A stretch of 64,000 nucleotides of DNA from Diploptera punctata (GCA_030220185.1 JASPKZ010003845.1:1497501-1561500), one strand, 5' to 3'; positions 1-11,037 are shown, counted from the first letter of the stretch. Program-made: numbers and translations. The notes: generated by a model from the sequence alone, not told the origin.

Positions 1-475
1 GATACACATGTTAAGAATACATTGCAATTTATGTGCTAGTCCATCGTTAATGTCTGACAATAAAATGTCGCAATACTCAAAATACGGCATCACGAGAGTT
101 TGAACTATAATTCTTTTGAGATCAGCCGGAAGAAAATTTCTGAATATAATTAAAGAGTGCATTATTGAAAATATATTTTATGACATTTGTTTTATTTGGA
201 TGTTCCAATTTAGTTTCAAGATAAAAACCCAAACTTTTAACAAATGACGAAAAAGGTATTAATTTGTTATGTAGCATGATGGATGGCAGATTGACATTCT
301 TAATGGTGTGCAGTAGTCTTGGATGTCCAGGGTTAACACTTGAGTCTTCTTAAAAAAAACAACGTCTTTGCATGACTATGACATTTGATCATTATTAAGT
401 CTGTCGATGTTTTCGTTGATTTTGTTAAGTTTTATTTTAGTAAATAATGGATATCGTCAGCATAATACGTTAAGT
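1..475 (-). mobile_element. LINE reverse transcriptase fragment (CR1/Jockey-like)
   Basis: The reverse strand reads, with frame breaks, as the palm-to-thumb part of a non-LTR retrotransposon reverse transcriptase. The catalytic box YADDI lies at 464-450. Downstream come LPSIMLHNKLIPF (about 288-250) and LGFYLETKL, then VMPYFEYCDILL near 90-55 followed by a helix like that of the LINE end at 49551-50000 (PHSDYCDVLL). Several in-frame stops follow the YADDI box, so it is dead. It is cut by the window edge on one side and abuts a SINE-A head on the other. Clade is inferred from the thumb motifs only. Confidence 0.75.
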
Positions 476-790
476 CGTCCGCGATGGTCTAGTGGTTATC
501 TTCCTTGCCTCTAGTTCCGAGGTTCGCGGGTTAAAACCCGATCGGAATCAATGGCTTTTTAGGATAAAAAAATCCTTGAGACAAGTCCTCCGGGAGTCTC
601 GACTCTGAAGATTTTCAAGCTCGAAAAATAACGAAAAACTTAAATATAGATGGCTCTGTACAAAATTTAGCGACCGTTAACCAACCAAGTAATACCTTCG
701 TTGCCCACTAGATGTTTCACTGAGGCGATATGTCGACCCCATATTACTCGCCGACATCTAGGGGTAAATAAGCATAATTAAATTAGATTG
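476..790 (+). mobile_element. SINE-A, tRNA-derived
   Basis: A tRNA-like head contains an A box (TGGTCTAGTGGTTA) and a B box (GGTTCGCGGGTTAAAACCC), followed by a body shared with copies at 11556, 39140, 40733, 46055, 57330 and 57595. The 3' end has the family signature ending in taactaaatta-like sequence. The element abuts the RT fragment, so it may have inserted into that LINE. Confidence 0.8.
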
Positions 791-834
791 GTTAAACAAA
801 TGTTGAGACTTGCAAGTAAAGTTGAGGTTCCTTA

Positions 835-1044
835 GGACGGGTTACTGGCCCAACGCCAGTGGTAGGGCTGCTACCTTTTAGTCTCTGGATAGACATTAGG
901 ATACCGCATTTACTGAGTACCTGATGGAACGGTTATACCGCCGTCACGGTCCTCAGAGCCTCGTTTGTAAAAACGGGTTGCACCATCCATGTGAAGGTGT
1001 GTATGAAATTGGGTAGGAGAGGTTATATATACGTTACTACCCCT
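835..1044 (+). repeat. Dispersed GC-richer repeat, unclassified
   Basis: The stretch with gttactggcccaacgccag and agggctgctaccttttag recurs in diverged form at 51280-51420 (agtgatggggctgccatctt). It is GC-richer than its surroundings and has no coding frame. It could be part of a LINE untranslated region. Confidence 0.5.
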
Positions 1045-1535
1045 TATGAAGAAGAAAAGTATGTAAATGCAAAAATATCACATTTTTTAAGGATTTTAGG
1101 GTAAATAAATTCTACCTTCAAGCCACAGTTAGTCCAAAAAACATTCAAGATTAAAAGTGTATAAAACACTGGCTCTTTCAACTCTTTTGTATGGTAGCGA
1201 AGTATGGACATAGAAACAGAAGGATATACAGAGACTTAAATCTGCTGAAATGAGATACCATCGGAGGACTGCAGGATACACACTACTAGATAAAAAAAGA
1301 AGACATCTTAGAAGAATTACACATGGAATCCTTATAAAACAAAATTTCTGATTATTAGTCAAGATGGATACAACATGTTCATCGAATAAAAGATCACAGG
1401 ATACCCAAACAAATGTTAAGATATCAACCTGCAGGAAGAAGAAGACCAGGACGTTCACTCAAAAGACTTTTTGATGGTGTTTCTCTTGAGACCGAAACAG
1501 GTCAACATATGACCTAAATTCGTGAATGTACTATG
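1045..1535 (+). mobile_element. LINE type 2, 3' end
   Basis: Forward frames read YKTLALSTLLYGSEVWT, a stop, QKDIQRLKSAEMRYHRRTAG, then after a frameshift SRWIQHVHRIKDHRIPKQML and GRRRPGRSLKRLFDGVSLE, ending at a stop near 1518. This is the region C-terminal to the RT domain in a non-LTR retrotransposon; close copies lie at 17630-18925 and 50735-51010. It is 5'-truncated, as usual for LINE insertions. A 109-residue frame on the opposite strand is a shadow of it. Confidence 0.8.
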
Positions 1536-2160
1536 ATGATGGTTAAACACTCCCACTTGGAGGCGCTCTGATCCCCACACAGGAAAGTACGGGGTATATA
1601 GATAGATAGATAGATTACGTTAATACTATTATCTGAACACAATATGGATGTAATACACACTTTTCAATAGGTCGTGTGATACGAACGAGCATTTCAATAT
1701 ACCTGATATTGTAATACAATATTTATCCTCAAAGCTAAAATGCATGTAACATATTTTTTTATATTTCCTATACATTGGATGAAATCACGCACGGTACCTA
1801 CATGTTTTAAATAGACAATAGACCTCACGTAACACAAAAACAGCTAACAAATCTCTGTGATAATAGGTTACTCTGGTTGCCTAGCAACTAGGCACAAATA
1901 GATTGTAACGTGCATAAGTGGTCTATGTATATGTACCATTCCATCCTAAAGAACGACATGTATCATCTACACTTTTTCACCTCTTGTGCTTCACATACAG
2001 TGAGCGTAAAAGTGGGTAGTTGGATCAATTTATTAATTTATTTTTCTTTAATTAAGAAAGTTCTTCATTCAGGTCACTTTTCCATGGTAACAATTTTCTC
2101 TTAAATATTATAAACTGTGGAATCACTTTAGATATTTCTGATATTTGTTTGCATTTATTT
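1536..2160. other. No recognisable feature
   Basis: AT-rich sequence with a short (GATA)n tract at about 1600-1615. The only open frames are about 60 codons and lack protein-like character. I see no promoter, RNA gene or repeat match inside the window. Confidence 0.5.
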
Positions 2161-2164
2161 ATTT

Positions 2165-2630
2165 ATTTTCGTTTCACGCTCTTTAGGGTACGTTGGATCA
2201 ATCATTTCTCATTTCTCTGTGTGTTGTTCCTTTCTTAGTGTCTAGTATTTTTTCATTCTTTCTTATCTTCTTTTTCTATCTTCTTCCGAGATAATAGGTT
2301 TGGATTTTTGTTTAGATTTATCTTGGAACCATATGTTTTCATCTTGAATAATTAATTTGCCTTTTCGATCGATTACTGAATTTTCTGTAACCTTTAATTC
2401 TATTAGGATTTTTTTAGTTTATTTGAATCAGTTGGGTTTTCTTTTGCAGTTACGGAAATAAATCAAAGATTTGTTTGGGTAATCTGTTAGATTTCATTCT
2501 GAGAAGATTAGCGTAAAAATGTATTCTCCTTTTTCTCACATTATCTGAACGTTTTTCAATTTTTTGTAGAGAGTTTCATTCTTATGTATATTATTATCTG
2601 ACGAGTATTATGTTAAAATTTTGATCCTAT
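2165..2630 (-). mobile_element. LINE 3' end fragment
   Basis: The reverse strand encodes TLYKKLEKLSDNVRKRRIHF, then NLLRMKSNRLPKQIFDLF, followed by degraded lysine-rich sequence. The layout (basic helix, [F/Y]Y-x-[N/H]-L-x-RM, RLPKQIFD) is that of the post-RT tail of many arthropod LINEs. Stops and frameshifts are frequent. No related copy was seen in the window. Confidence 0.6.
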
Positions 2631-2719
2631 GATTTTCCTTAAAAGTTTCGTTTACTTTAGCTCCAGTTTCTCAATTTGGCCTTGAAATTCATAGCTGTTT
2701 TTTCTGCAGCATTTATTAT

Positions 2720-3698
2720 GTAACCGAACAACATTCTGCAATAAGGAAACAACCCACAAGATAACTGAACTGAGAAAAATGCAATTAAAGTTAAAAGTCA
2801 ATACAAAATTACAAATAAAAAATTACTTATTACTTTTTTGTTCGATGTGACTAATTTCTTATACTTACCAATATTGTTGTTACTGGAAGTAAGTCAATGT
2901 TCCCGCATCTAACCTGGTTGCTATGCAAACAAAAGAAATCGCAATGCTGATATGGACTGAAAAAGCACACGTTCGGTAAGTAAAATAAAACATTTCTAGA
3001 ATGGTTTGTACACTAACTCGTACCTTTCTTTAGACTCTTCCGGAATTAATGCAAAACATCCCACTCTCCAGGCTTCTTCAATTTCTCTATCATCTACCAT
3101 GACTCCTTCCATAATAAGATTATCAAACAAATTTAATCACGGTACTACATATAAAAAAGTCTTCACAGCCAACAATCCTTGCTTATAATAAAACAAATGA
3201 AAAGCTACATAGCAACGATCACCAAATGTTTATTTCTCATAGCAGTCATTTACATCCAACCAATATTTTAATTAATTTATTACTATATTTAATAAAGATT
3301 AATCACATCGACCAAAAAGTAGTACGCAATACACATGAGGTAAGCATGTAACTCGGCGCAAGCGCTTCGTTTTTTTTTTTTTAACTTTTTCTTGATCAGT
3401 AACAAGTGCTTATCTCACTTGTATCGCAATAAACTAACAGAATATCAAAGAGCTTTTGTTTTATGAGAAATATATTAACTCAAACATTTTTATATTGTGA
3501 CATTTTACACATTTTTACATTAACTTAATTTAATTTATTTTTCTTCTTTTTCAGGTGAGTATCTCTACGTTACAATTGGATTTCTAAATCAGTACAATAA
3601 AGTGAGTACTCTAATTTAAGACAGCTAAAATCAAAACTATTTATTCTATGCTTATATCTGTATAACAATATTTTACTTTCCATGTCCAATAATCGTAA
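2720..3698. other. No recognisable feature
   Basis: AT-rich, with a poly-T run near 3371-3382. Open frames are short and unconvincing. No repeat match was noticed within the window. Confidence 0.5.
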
Positions 3699-4354
3699 CT
3701 AATGTCACGAGTGATTTCCAAATCATCGATAAATTCACGAAGTGCCGAGTGAATTTATCTAGAGGATTTTGAAATCAAGAGTATTTAACGAATACAATTA
3801 AGCTCTTTGCTCAAAATTCATTATTTAAATATAGTTATTTTAAAATATTTATATATTCAATGTTTGAAAACAAATCACAAATGTATGGTTATGTATCCTT
3901 TGTTTATTCATTGCAAGTTGATCATGTTATTTATTGTCAAATAGGATCACAATATTGTAAGAATGCACCCTAGTGGAGAAAAAAATAAAACACATCAAAC
4001 TGTATATTATAACCAACATTATAGGTTATTAATTTTTTTAGTAAACAACTCAGTAAAATCTTTATTTAAAAACACAATTATTGAACACACAAGTATCAAA
4101 TGTGTAGTTCTTAGGAATCTTTTCATTATTTGCTATATTCAACGTATTTGTTGAAGAGTCAGTCACTGCAAAATAATGCTCTGAACTGTTCAGAGTATCA
4201 AAAAGGAGGAGCTTTCTTTATCACAAAAGCAGGAGGTGGTAAAGAGAATTCGATGAAGAGTCTGGTGAAACACGACTGTCATTGGTTGTAAAACAAAATT
4301 CATTGAAACGTTAATGTTCATTGACTCCCATTTGGGGCATGAGTTAAATAGTCA
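3699..4354 (+). repeat. Left arm of a large inverted repeat (about 655 bp)
   Basis: This arm matches, in reverse complement, most of 5581-6300. Shared blocks include the outer hairpin (3711-3777), a ttttaaaatatttatatatt block, the aatattgtaagaatgc block, aaaaaggaggagctttcttt and cccatttggggcatgagtta at the inner edge. The hairpin pairs gatttccaaatc...ataaattcac with gtgaatttatc...gattttgaaatc. Non-coding. Together the arms look like the ends of a foldback-type or TIR element, or two copies of one repeat inserted head to head. Confidence 0.75.
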
Positions 4355-4494
4355 CTGAAAATGAATGGTAAAAATATTTGATGAAATAAAAAATACGTAT
4401 TTATCTGATTACAAAAAAAAATACACTTGACCAAACCTATGTTAATTGAATTAAGATAAGTTATTTTTAGAGTCATCTATAAACCCTATACTAG

Positions 4495-4890
4495 TCGTCT
4501 TGATGGACATGTGGCTAACGCGCGCATCTGGATTCGAACCCTGGCAGTTCCAGGGGGTTATAGGTGGTGGCCACACCATGATCATCGAGTTTTTCTCGGA
4601 GTTTCCCCATTTCCCCACCAACAATAATCACTCCCCTTCATGACATTTCACTTCTCATTTAACTATTTCATATCACCCTTCACCTCATCTCATGTTAAAG
4701 AAAAAATGGTTTGGTCGGAAATGCACAGGCGTAGAAAATATCTAATTGCGGGAACATAGTGGGGCGCTCACCAGTATGCTGCTTCATGACTCAGAGCTTG
4801 AGCATTAAAAAAGGGCAGAATAGGCCAACGGGAGGGATGTAGTCTATCCTCGCGGCCATGGCCCCAACCCCAGAACGGCGGTAAAACCTA
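4495..4890 (+). mobile_element. SINE-F-like repeat
   Basis: It has a degenerate tRNA-like start (gtggctaacgcgcgc then ggattcgaaccctgg), followed by ggtggtggccacac and a body containing ctcggagtttccccatttcc and aatcactccccttcatgaca. A partial copy in the opposite orientation lies at 10905-11037. It sits between the two inverted arms and is much GC-richer than they are. Confidence 0.55.
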
Positions 4891-5210
4891 GTATTTCGGA
4901 CATGGAAGACGATCTACAACTTACATAACACCGTAGAGTAGACTTTAATTCCTCACGTCTCTATAATATTGGAATACGGTAATAAATCTTTCAGGTCGCG
5001 GTACTCGGCAGTCTGCCCTCCCAGTCTGAATAAAGAATCTAAATAACCCTCTACTAATGGTTTGATATCGTTTCAAAAATAATACGGTTATAAGTTCTGA
5101 AGTCACCTACCATTTTATGTGATTCAACAGGTAATTTTATCGCGATTGACTAGTATCAATTCCCCTTGGATTAGTTGATGTATGCGACAATTTGAATATA
5201 TATATTCAAA

Positions 5211-5370
5211 TTGGAGTGGAAAACAGATAGAGAAAGAATAAAGAGAAAGCCTATAGAAGGTTGGATGGACGGTGTGAGAAGAAGTACGAGTGAACTGGAA
5301 CTTAGGGATGAAGATGTTCAGGACCGCTACAACTTGAGAAGCCGAATTTCTCGAGTGTAACGGAAAACCG
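5211..5370 (+). mobile_element. LINE 3' end, GWMDGVRRS type
   Basis: A forward frame reads WKTDRE, then IEGWMDGVRRSTSELELRDE and DVQDRYNLRSRISRV before a stop. This matches the tail of the minus-strand fragment at 24880-25145 (RPKEGWMDGVRRSMSKLE). Only about 50 codons remain. Confidence 0.65.
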
Positions 5371-5404
5371 TTGTATTGTGGATAAATTCATCATCATCAC
5401 CATC

Positions 5405-5560
5405 ATCAACAAGAAGGATTAAGCCCAATGGCCTGTTCCGATCTCATTATAGGTCGAATTGGTCCTTCCATCTCTTCAGTGGTCTTCCCAACATTCTTCT
5501 CCCTTTTTGTTTAGAATTACACATTCTTCTTGGTATGCGCTGTTCATTCATTCGTAATAC
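5405..5560 (-). mobile_element. LINE 3' end, GRRMLGRPLKRW type
   Basis: The reverse strand encodes GRRMLGRPLKRWKDQFDL then a stop, followed by a short tail with EQAIGLN. The same tail type occurs at 36715-37260 and 55290-56010. The (ATC)n run at its edge is typical of the 3' tail of this LINE type. Confidence 0.6.
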
Positions 5561-5580
5561 GTGCTGAAGATAATAATTTT

Positions 5581-6300
5581 GACTATTTAACTCATGCCCC
5601 AAATGGGAGTCAATGACCAATCACGTTTCAATGATTTCTGTTTTACAACCAATCAGAGTCGTGTTTCACGAAATATTTATCAGTGTTAGGATTATCATAT
5701 ATTAAACAAAGCTCCTCCTTTTTAATATTCTGAACAGGTCTGACCGTTATTTTGCAGTGACTGAGCCTATAACAAATACGGCTACCAGATTGTATATAAT
5801 AGTGCTTACATGTCAACATTTGTAGCAATTGATTATACCACCAAAAAAAGAAACCACTGTTTGCACTTTCTTAAATGTATTTTTTCCCAGGTAATAATCG
5901 AGAAAAATATAATTGTCATATTTACATCATACGACATCAAAAATGAATTAATATACAGATTGATGTGTTTCATTTTTTCTCCACTAGAGAGCATTCTTAC
6001 AATATTGCGTTCCTTTGGCAATAAATAGTATGATCTGGTTGCAGTGATAAACAAAAGAAGCAGTAGAAGCGTACCTATCGTTTCTCATTTGTTTTCAAAC
6101 ATCGCCGTTTACATTAAATATATAAATATTTTAAAATAACTATAGTTAAATAATGATTTGTGAGTAAACAGCTTAATTTTATTCGTTAAATAGTCCTAAC
6201 AAATGCCACTCTTGATTTCCAAATTCTCTAGATAAATTCACTCCTCACTTCGTGAGTCGTGAATTTATCGATAATTTGGAAATCACTCGTGGCATTACTT
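5581..6300 (-). repeat. Right arm of the large inverted repeat (about 720 bp)
   Basis: Reverse complement of 3699-4354, with several insertions. The outer hairpin at about 6215-6289 is better preserved than on the left (tcacgaagtga core, gatttccaaat outer stem). Overlapping 72- and 73-codon frames at 5810-6054 are chance frames in this repeat. I found no transposase in either arm or in the 1.2 kb between them. Confidence 0.75.
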
Positions 6301-6413
6301 ATGATAATATTTTATTCTTTCATAGAGATTAAATGTATTAAGTTCTGTTCTTATATCTTCGTTTTTCTTTTTATCGGTTCTTTGGTATCTGCTATTGCTC
6401 TCAACATCTTCTG

Positions 6414-6415
<2 letters not shown>

Positions 6416-6442
<27 letters not shown>
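6416..6442. repeat. (AT)n microsatellite
   Basis: A pure AT run immediately before a SINE-B head. Confidence 0.9.
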
Positions 6443-6445
<3 letters not shown>

Positions 6446-6758
6446 CCACCACTATGGTCTCGAGGTAGCGTGCTGCCTTATCTTGCAGCGGGCCCGGTTT
6501 CGATTCCCGGTCGGGGCAGGCTCCTAGGTGAGGTTTTTTTCAGGGTTTATCCTCACCTGTAAGACAAATGTCAGGAAGCTTAGAGTCCAACGGCCCCCGA
6601 AAATCATCCGGTCATCATCATCATAGTCTAATTGTCATCATCATCCTTCACCGGTGTGGAAAGCAACGGGAAGCTACCACACCGATAATTCCCTAGTAAA
6701 GCTGTAAAGCATAGCATGAAAATGCTCTGATTGCTGTGAAACACCTGCCTTCGAGCAG

Positions 6759-6765
<7 letters not shown>
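6443..6765 (+). mobile_element. SINE-B, full length
   Basis: The tRNA-like head has an A-box region (tggtctcgaggtagcgtgc) and a B box (GGTTTCGATTCCCGG). The family body follows: cctcacctgtaagacaaatg, the catcatcatcat tract, accggtgtggaaagcaacgg and agcatagcatgaaaatgct. Seven other copies lie at 9186, 10507, 21721, 23826, 34411, 35358 and 59836. It is flanked by AT tracts on both sides. Confidence 0.85.

Positions 6766-6793
<28 letters not shown>
6766..6793. repeat. (AT)n microsatellite
   Basis: An AT run between SINE-B and the Helitron. It may hide the Helitron 5' end. Confidence 0.9.
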
Positions 6794-6799
<6 letters not shown>

Positions 6800-7999
6800 T
6801 TATTTATTTATTTATAAATGTAGCCTACATAGGCGTGTGTATATGTATGAATGTATAAATGTCTGTATGTGCGCGCCAGCATAAATCTCGAACGCCTGGA
6901 GCAATTTCAACGATATTTGATAAACATAGGCCCTATAAATTATGATATGCCAATGTGCCTGTAAGCGGTAATATTCCCCTAGCACTCCCAAGGGAGTAAG
7001 AGGTGTTTGAAATGTAAAAATGATCGATAACCTCTGTATATGTTATTATATTCCAGCATAATTCTAGAACACCTGGAGTAATTTCAAGCAATTTAGTTAG
7101 GCCTACACATATAACTTGCAATCTGCAAAATTTTCCGTGGGGTAAGGGACCCCTAACACATCTAAGAGATAATGATAGGGTGAAATTAAAAAAAATCGAA
7201 TATCACAAATATTAGTGTCGAATTCATAGTTTTTGTCGTCGCTATACACACTAGTCGCAGATCCTGTGACATTTAAACCTAAATTAGTCCCGTTACACCC
7301 CTAAGAGGGGTGAGGGACGATAAAGGATGAAAAAGGAAACGAGATTAGTGTTGAATACATAGTTTTTGAGGGATCAAGCTGATTGGTGACAATCCGGATG
7401 GTATTTAAGCCAAAGTTTAACCATAGCATCCCTATAAGGGTGAGTTGCGGTGAAAAATAAGATGTTAAAAGTGGCCAAGACTAGTGTCGAATCAATAGTT
7501 TTCGGGTTCTCTAAGCTGATTAGTGAAAGTCTTGATGTCATTTAAGCTGAAGTTTGATTCTTGAAGTTTTAAGGGGGTAAAAACAGTGAGCTACATGGTA
7601 TGTATAATAAGAACAGTTAAGTCTCGTAGACTGCGATGGGCAGGACATGTGGCGCGAATGGGGAATGAAAGACGTGCATGGAAGCTTCTTGTATGGAAAT
7701 CAGATGGAAAACGCCAGTTGGTAGACCAAGAATGAGGTGAGAGAATAAAATTATCCAAGATTTGAGGGACGTAGATTACACAGGGGATGATTGGAAAACA
7801 TTAGCTCAATACAGGGATGTATGAAGGGCTTGTCCGCGCGGCCATGAATCTACGTGTTCGATAGAGCCAGTGAGTTAGTTAGTTAGAAAAGATAATACGA
7901 GTAGTTTCGAATACATAGTTTTTTTAGGGTCAGTAAGATGATTGAAGTAAAGAGTTTTGGGATAAATAAATATCCGAGCAACACCGGATAATCAGCTAG
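6794..7999 (+). mobile_element. Non-autonomous Helitron
   Basis: The 3' end has the Helitron hallmarks: a hairpin (atccg...cggat, about 7970-7990) followed by CTAG at 7996-7999 with T next. The interior holds about four decayed units of 115-130 bp, each with gtgttgaatacatagttttt, a gctgattg block and a ccctaagaggggtgaggg block, separated by a LINE insertion at 7586-7890. There is no Rep/helicase coding. The 5' TC end was not found; it probably lies in or beside the AT tract. Fragments of the family occur at 46515-46640 and 53480-53690. Confidence 0.7.
7586..7890 (+). mobile_element. LINE type 1, 3' end
   Basis: In broken frames it reads RRLRWAGHVARMGNERRAW, KLLVW, then QLVDQE/MRENKIIQDLRDV and NLRVR before the stop and the tail agtgagttagttagttag. 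This is the C-terminal tail of a non-LTR element. It is inserted inside the Helitron's repeated interior and so is younger than the Helitron. Confidence 0.8.
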
Positions 8000-8450
8000 T
8001 GACTTATAAACTGAGGGCATATTCCTTTACCAACATTTCGTTTCCTTCGCTTCAATCAATAACCCATCTATTTCTTTCATTGTTGCCGTTGTCAAAGTTA
8101 AGAATACATTTTCCTAGAAAGGTGAAAGGTGAAAGTCTCTCACTAGGGTTCAATGTAAACTCCACGTGACGCAGCCTTATTTAGCTAAAAAAAGTAAACA
8201 GTTTAGATTTTGAAACGATTTATTAAAATGCTTGTGGAATGAATAATGCAGTTCTTTTTTTAGAATGTATAAAATTAGGCGGGAGAATATATTGATTTTT
8301 TAATGACACAAGGAGTTTCAGAAGCGATTGTCCGAAACAGGAACTGCATAAACTAAGGGAATTACTCAACATATGCATATTCGAATTTATTTGTTTGCGG
8401 AATATATCTTTCTTTGGGGATTGTATGTCACCATGATAGTACTGGCATAA
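8000..8450. other. No recognisable feature
   Basis: AT-rich flank between the Helitron 3' end and repeat U. Its last part may belong to U. Confidence 0.4.
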
Positions 8451-8454
8451 ATTA

Positions 8455-8915
8455 AAATAAAAAACAGAAAAACACAATTTATTGTTGAAGTATGTGAATA
8501 ATTATCTGAGAGAAATATATATGCTGATTTTTTTAAAGTGAGAAATGCCGTAAAATGAAATGAGAAGTTGAGCTCAGAATAATCTAAAATCGCCATATTT
8601 GCAATGTAAACTATGTTTTAGTTATTGCTCAGAGAATGTAGCTAATTATTACAAAAATCCGCTAACGTCCTGTGAACGATTTCTAATCTAATGTACTAAT
8701 TCGCCCAGTTTCTCTTCCTAACTTGCCCAAATTAAAACTAACCTGCCCGTCTAATGTAAGGTGGACACCTGAGATATGTGAGTAAACATATTGACAATTG
8801 GCTGTAGTGAGAACGTGTGTTATCACATTGGCCAACATGGCGTTATCAGTCACATTTTTCTCCGATCGAGTATTCACAGTTGGCACGGTGAGATAGAATA
8901 GTCCTTTCATTGGTT
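8455..8915 (+). repeat. Repeat U, copy 1
   Basis: It shares, in order, aaaacacaatttattgttga, gagaaatgccgtaaaatg, gagaagttgagctca, a tandem tct..cctaacttgccc block, ggcaattgtct/gacaattggctg, tattggccaacatg and the final cagttggcac...gatagaatag block with 32800-33500 (+), 60895-61400 (-) and 62425-62800 (-). Frames inside it are not conserved between copies, so it is treated as non-coding. Confidence 0.7.
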
Positions 8916-9185
8916 ATAATTAAATTATATGTATTATACAGTTTTCTTGTGATAATACAAACATGGCGGATGCCAGAATATTTTTAAATTACGTCTTCGC
9001 AGATTTTCAAAATATCATACTTTATTAGCTTTTTTTTTTGTTTAATTTTAACTCTAAAAAGAATTTTCAATTGATATTTTTAATTCAATATTTTGTTAAA
9101 ATGTAGGGCCTATACTTTATTTACCTTTTCTCAAAGATAGAACCCATATCCTTATATTTTACTCTTCAAAATTTAGGGGTCCACC
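8916..9185. other. No recognisable feature
   Basis: AT-rich spacer without protein-like frames. Confidence 0.5.
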
Positions 9186-9370
9186 CTGCTTGATCTCGAG
9201 GTAGCGTCGTACGTAACGGGATCGGGTTCGATTCCCGGTCGGGACAAGTTTCCTTGCTGATATTTTTTTCGGGTTTTGTCCTTACCTGTAAGACAAATGT
9301 CAGGAAACTTTAAGGTCCAAATGGTCCCCGAACATCATCTGCCATCATAATCATCATTATCTTATTCGCC
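9186..9370 (+). mobile_element. SINE-B, 3'-truncated
   Basis: The head is present (ctcgaggtagcg and B box GGTTCGATTCCCGG), with the body through cctgtaagacaaatgtcagg to the catcat tract, then it stops. Part of the sequence between the boxes is missing. Confidence 0.8.
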
Positions 9371-9604
9371 ACGTTTAGTTCGGATGTATGCGTGTAAATG
9401 GTGTGTTTCATCTTACTTCATACTTGAGTTCACTTCACTAGTCCAGTATTCGGACACGACTACAAATGGCTGGTCCAATCCTCGCACCTCCTTGTATAGT
9501 GACAGTATGGATAATCTGGAATCTCAGTCTAGACACTTAGCGAATCGAAGACTCGATAACCAACTTTTCCAGGATTGAGTTATAGACGCATGTGGAAATT
9601 TTAT

Positions 9605-9900
9605 GCCAGCCTCATGGTCTTGAGGTCAGAACGTCTGAATATAGTTCATAAGGTTCTGGATTCGATTCTCACTCAGATCATAGGAATTTTCCCTTAAAGA
9701 AAATTATTCCTATACTCGATCATGATCAGGAATTAGGCTAAGTTTAGGTTTAAGACCTCTCCTGGTGCTCCATTATCATTTATCACTCATCATATCATCG
9801 GGGTAACATAGTTCTGCTTTCCAGGCGCACCAAATACATAAGTGGCTTAAAATGCTATCAATGATTGAAGAGAATGTCAGAAATGTCGTAAGATAACAGC
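9605..9900 (+). mobile_element. SINE-E, tRNA-headed
   Basis: The head (cctcatggtcttgaggtca; B box-like ggattcgattctcactc) is followed by ggaattttcccttaaagaaa, a tttaggtttaagacctctcc block, atcatcggggtaac and a final gaatgtcagaaatgtcgtaa block. The 3' part recurs at 39600-39800 and a short piece at 62020-62115. Confidence 0.6.
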
Positions 9901-10506
9901 TGGCAATGAAAAAAATTACACATTCACATTTGTATATTTTCTTTTTTATTATTTTTAAGATACTTGATGTTATAATGGAAAGTATAATATAAGTCACCTT
10001 GTGTTGGAATGAGAAGTAATTTTGATTCAAGAAAAGAAGGCACGTGGGCGTGAACACTAATAACTGTCACTCATTCCTGTCTAATGAATTAGTTACGGAA
10101 TCCGTCCGTCAGAGTACATGTCTTCTTATAGTTCGTCTTTTGTACACTCCTCGTCAAGAAAATCAACATAATTTATATAATTACTGATATTAGATTAGAT
10201 TAGATTAGAGAGATGAGTTCGAGTTTTAAAACCCTAACGCAACGACCTTATTTTAGGTTAAATGTATTACCCATCTTCGCTTCATGGAATGAATTAGATG
10301 ACATCTTATATTTCTGATATGTAATCTGCTTTGGTTTTTCCGGTTCGACACATGTCAAGCATTCACACACATGACTTATATTGCCATTTACTTGGGCTAG
10401 GCCCAAGGCTAAAACTCTCAATTTGACCCTATTCTGCTCTAAGTTGATAAACAGGCTCGGAGCCATGAGGAAATACATGAGTGGTCCTCTTAGATCGTAA
10501 TCCATC
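9901..10506. other. No recognisable feature
   Basis: Contains a small (GATTA)n run near 10190-10210. Open frames of 85-93 codons on the minus strand have no recognisable domain and no repeat in the window. Confidence 0.45.
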
Positions 10507-10848
10507 CATAGTAATTCTGCCCGAGGGCAGGTCTTTCACTGCAAACATAGCATTTTCATGCTACGCTTTGCAGCTTTACTAGGGAATTATAGGTGTGGTA
10601 GCTTCCAATTGCTTTCCACACCGGTGAATTGATAATGATAAGGCTGATGATGATTATAATGAAGATGATGATGGCCAGATGATTTTCGGGGACCGTCGGG
10701 CCCTAAGCTTCCTGACATTTGTCTTACAGGTGGGGAAAAACCCCGAAAAAAACCTCACCCAGGAGCCTGTCTCGACCGGGAATCGAACCCGGGCCCGCTG
10801 CTTGACAAGGCAGCACGCTACCTCGAGAGCACTGCGGTAGATCACCAT
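10507..10848 (-). mobile_element. SINE-B, full length
   Basis: Reverse-complement copy. The tRNA-like head is at 10848-10780 (B box gggttcgattcccgg); the body runs through the catcat tract and ends at the gcccgagggcag/gcagaattactat block near 10510. Confidence 0.85.
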
Positions 10849-10904
10849 AACCACATATTTTAAATGCTTGTAGTTTACTAAACCAAAGTATTTTTTACAT
10901 AATA

Positions 10905-11037
10905 TTATGGGGTTAATGGTGGTATGAAATGAATAAATGGAGATGAAATGGCATGATGGAGGGAGGAAGAGGAGTGGAGAGTCTTAGTGGAATGAAATTC
11001 GGGAAACGGGAGAGCCCGGAGAAAATTCCGGTGTAGT
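10905..11037 (-). mobile_element. SINE-F-like partial copy
   Basis: The reverse complement carries ggaattttctccgggctctc, cgtttcccgaatttcattcc and catgccatttcatctcc, matching the middle of the element at 4495-4890. Confidence 0.45.

Noticed and set aside
1129..1458. 109-codon minus-strand frame
   Set aside because: It is the antisense of a type 2 LINE 3' end; the plus strand carries recognisable LINE motifs.
7195..7960. CRISPR-like array of regular repeats
   Set aside because: The units are long, diverged and without distinct spacers, and they end in a Helitron terminus in eukaryotic DNA.
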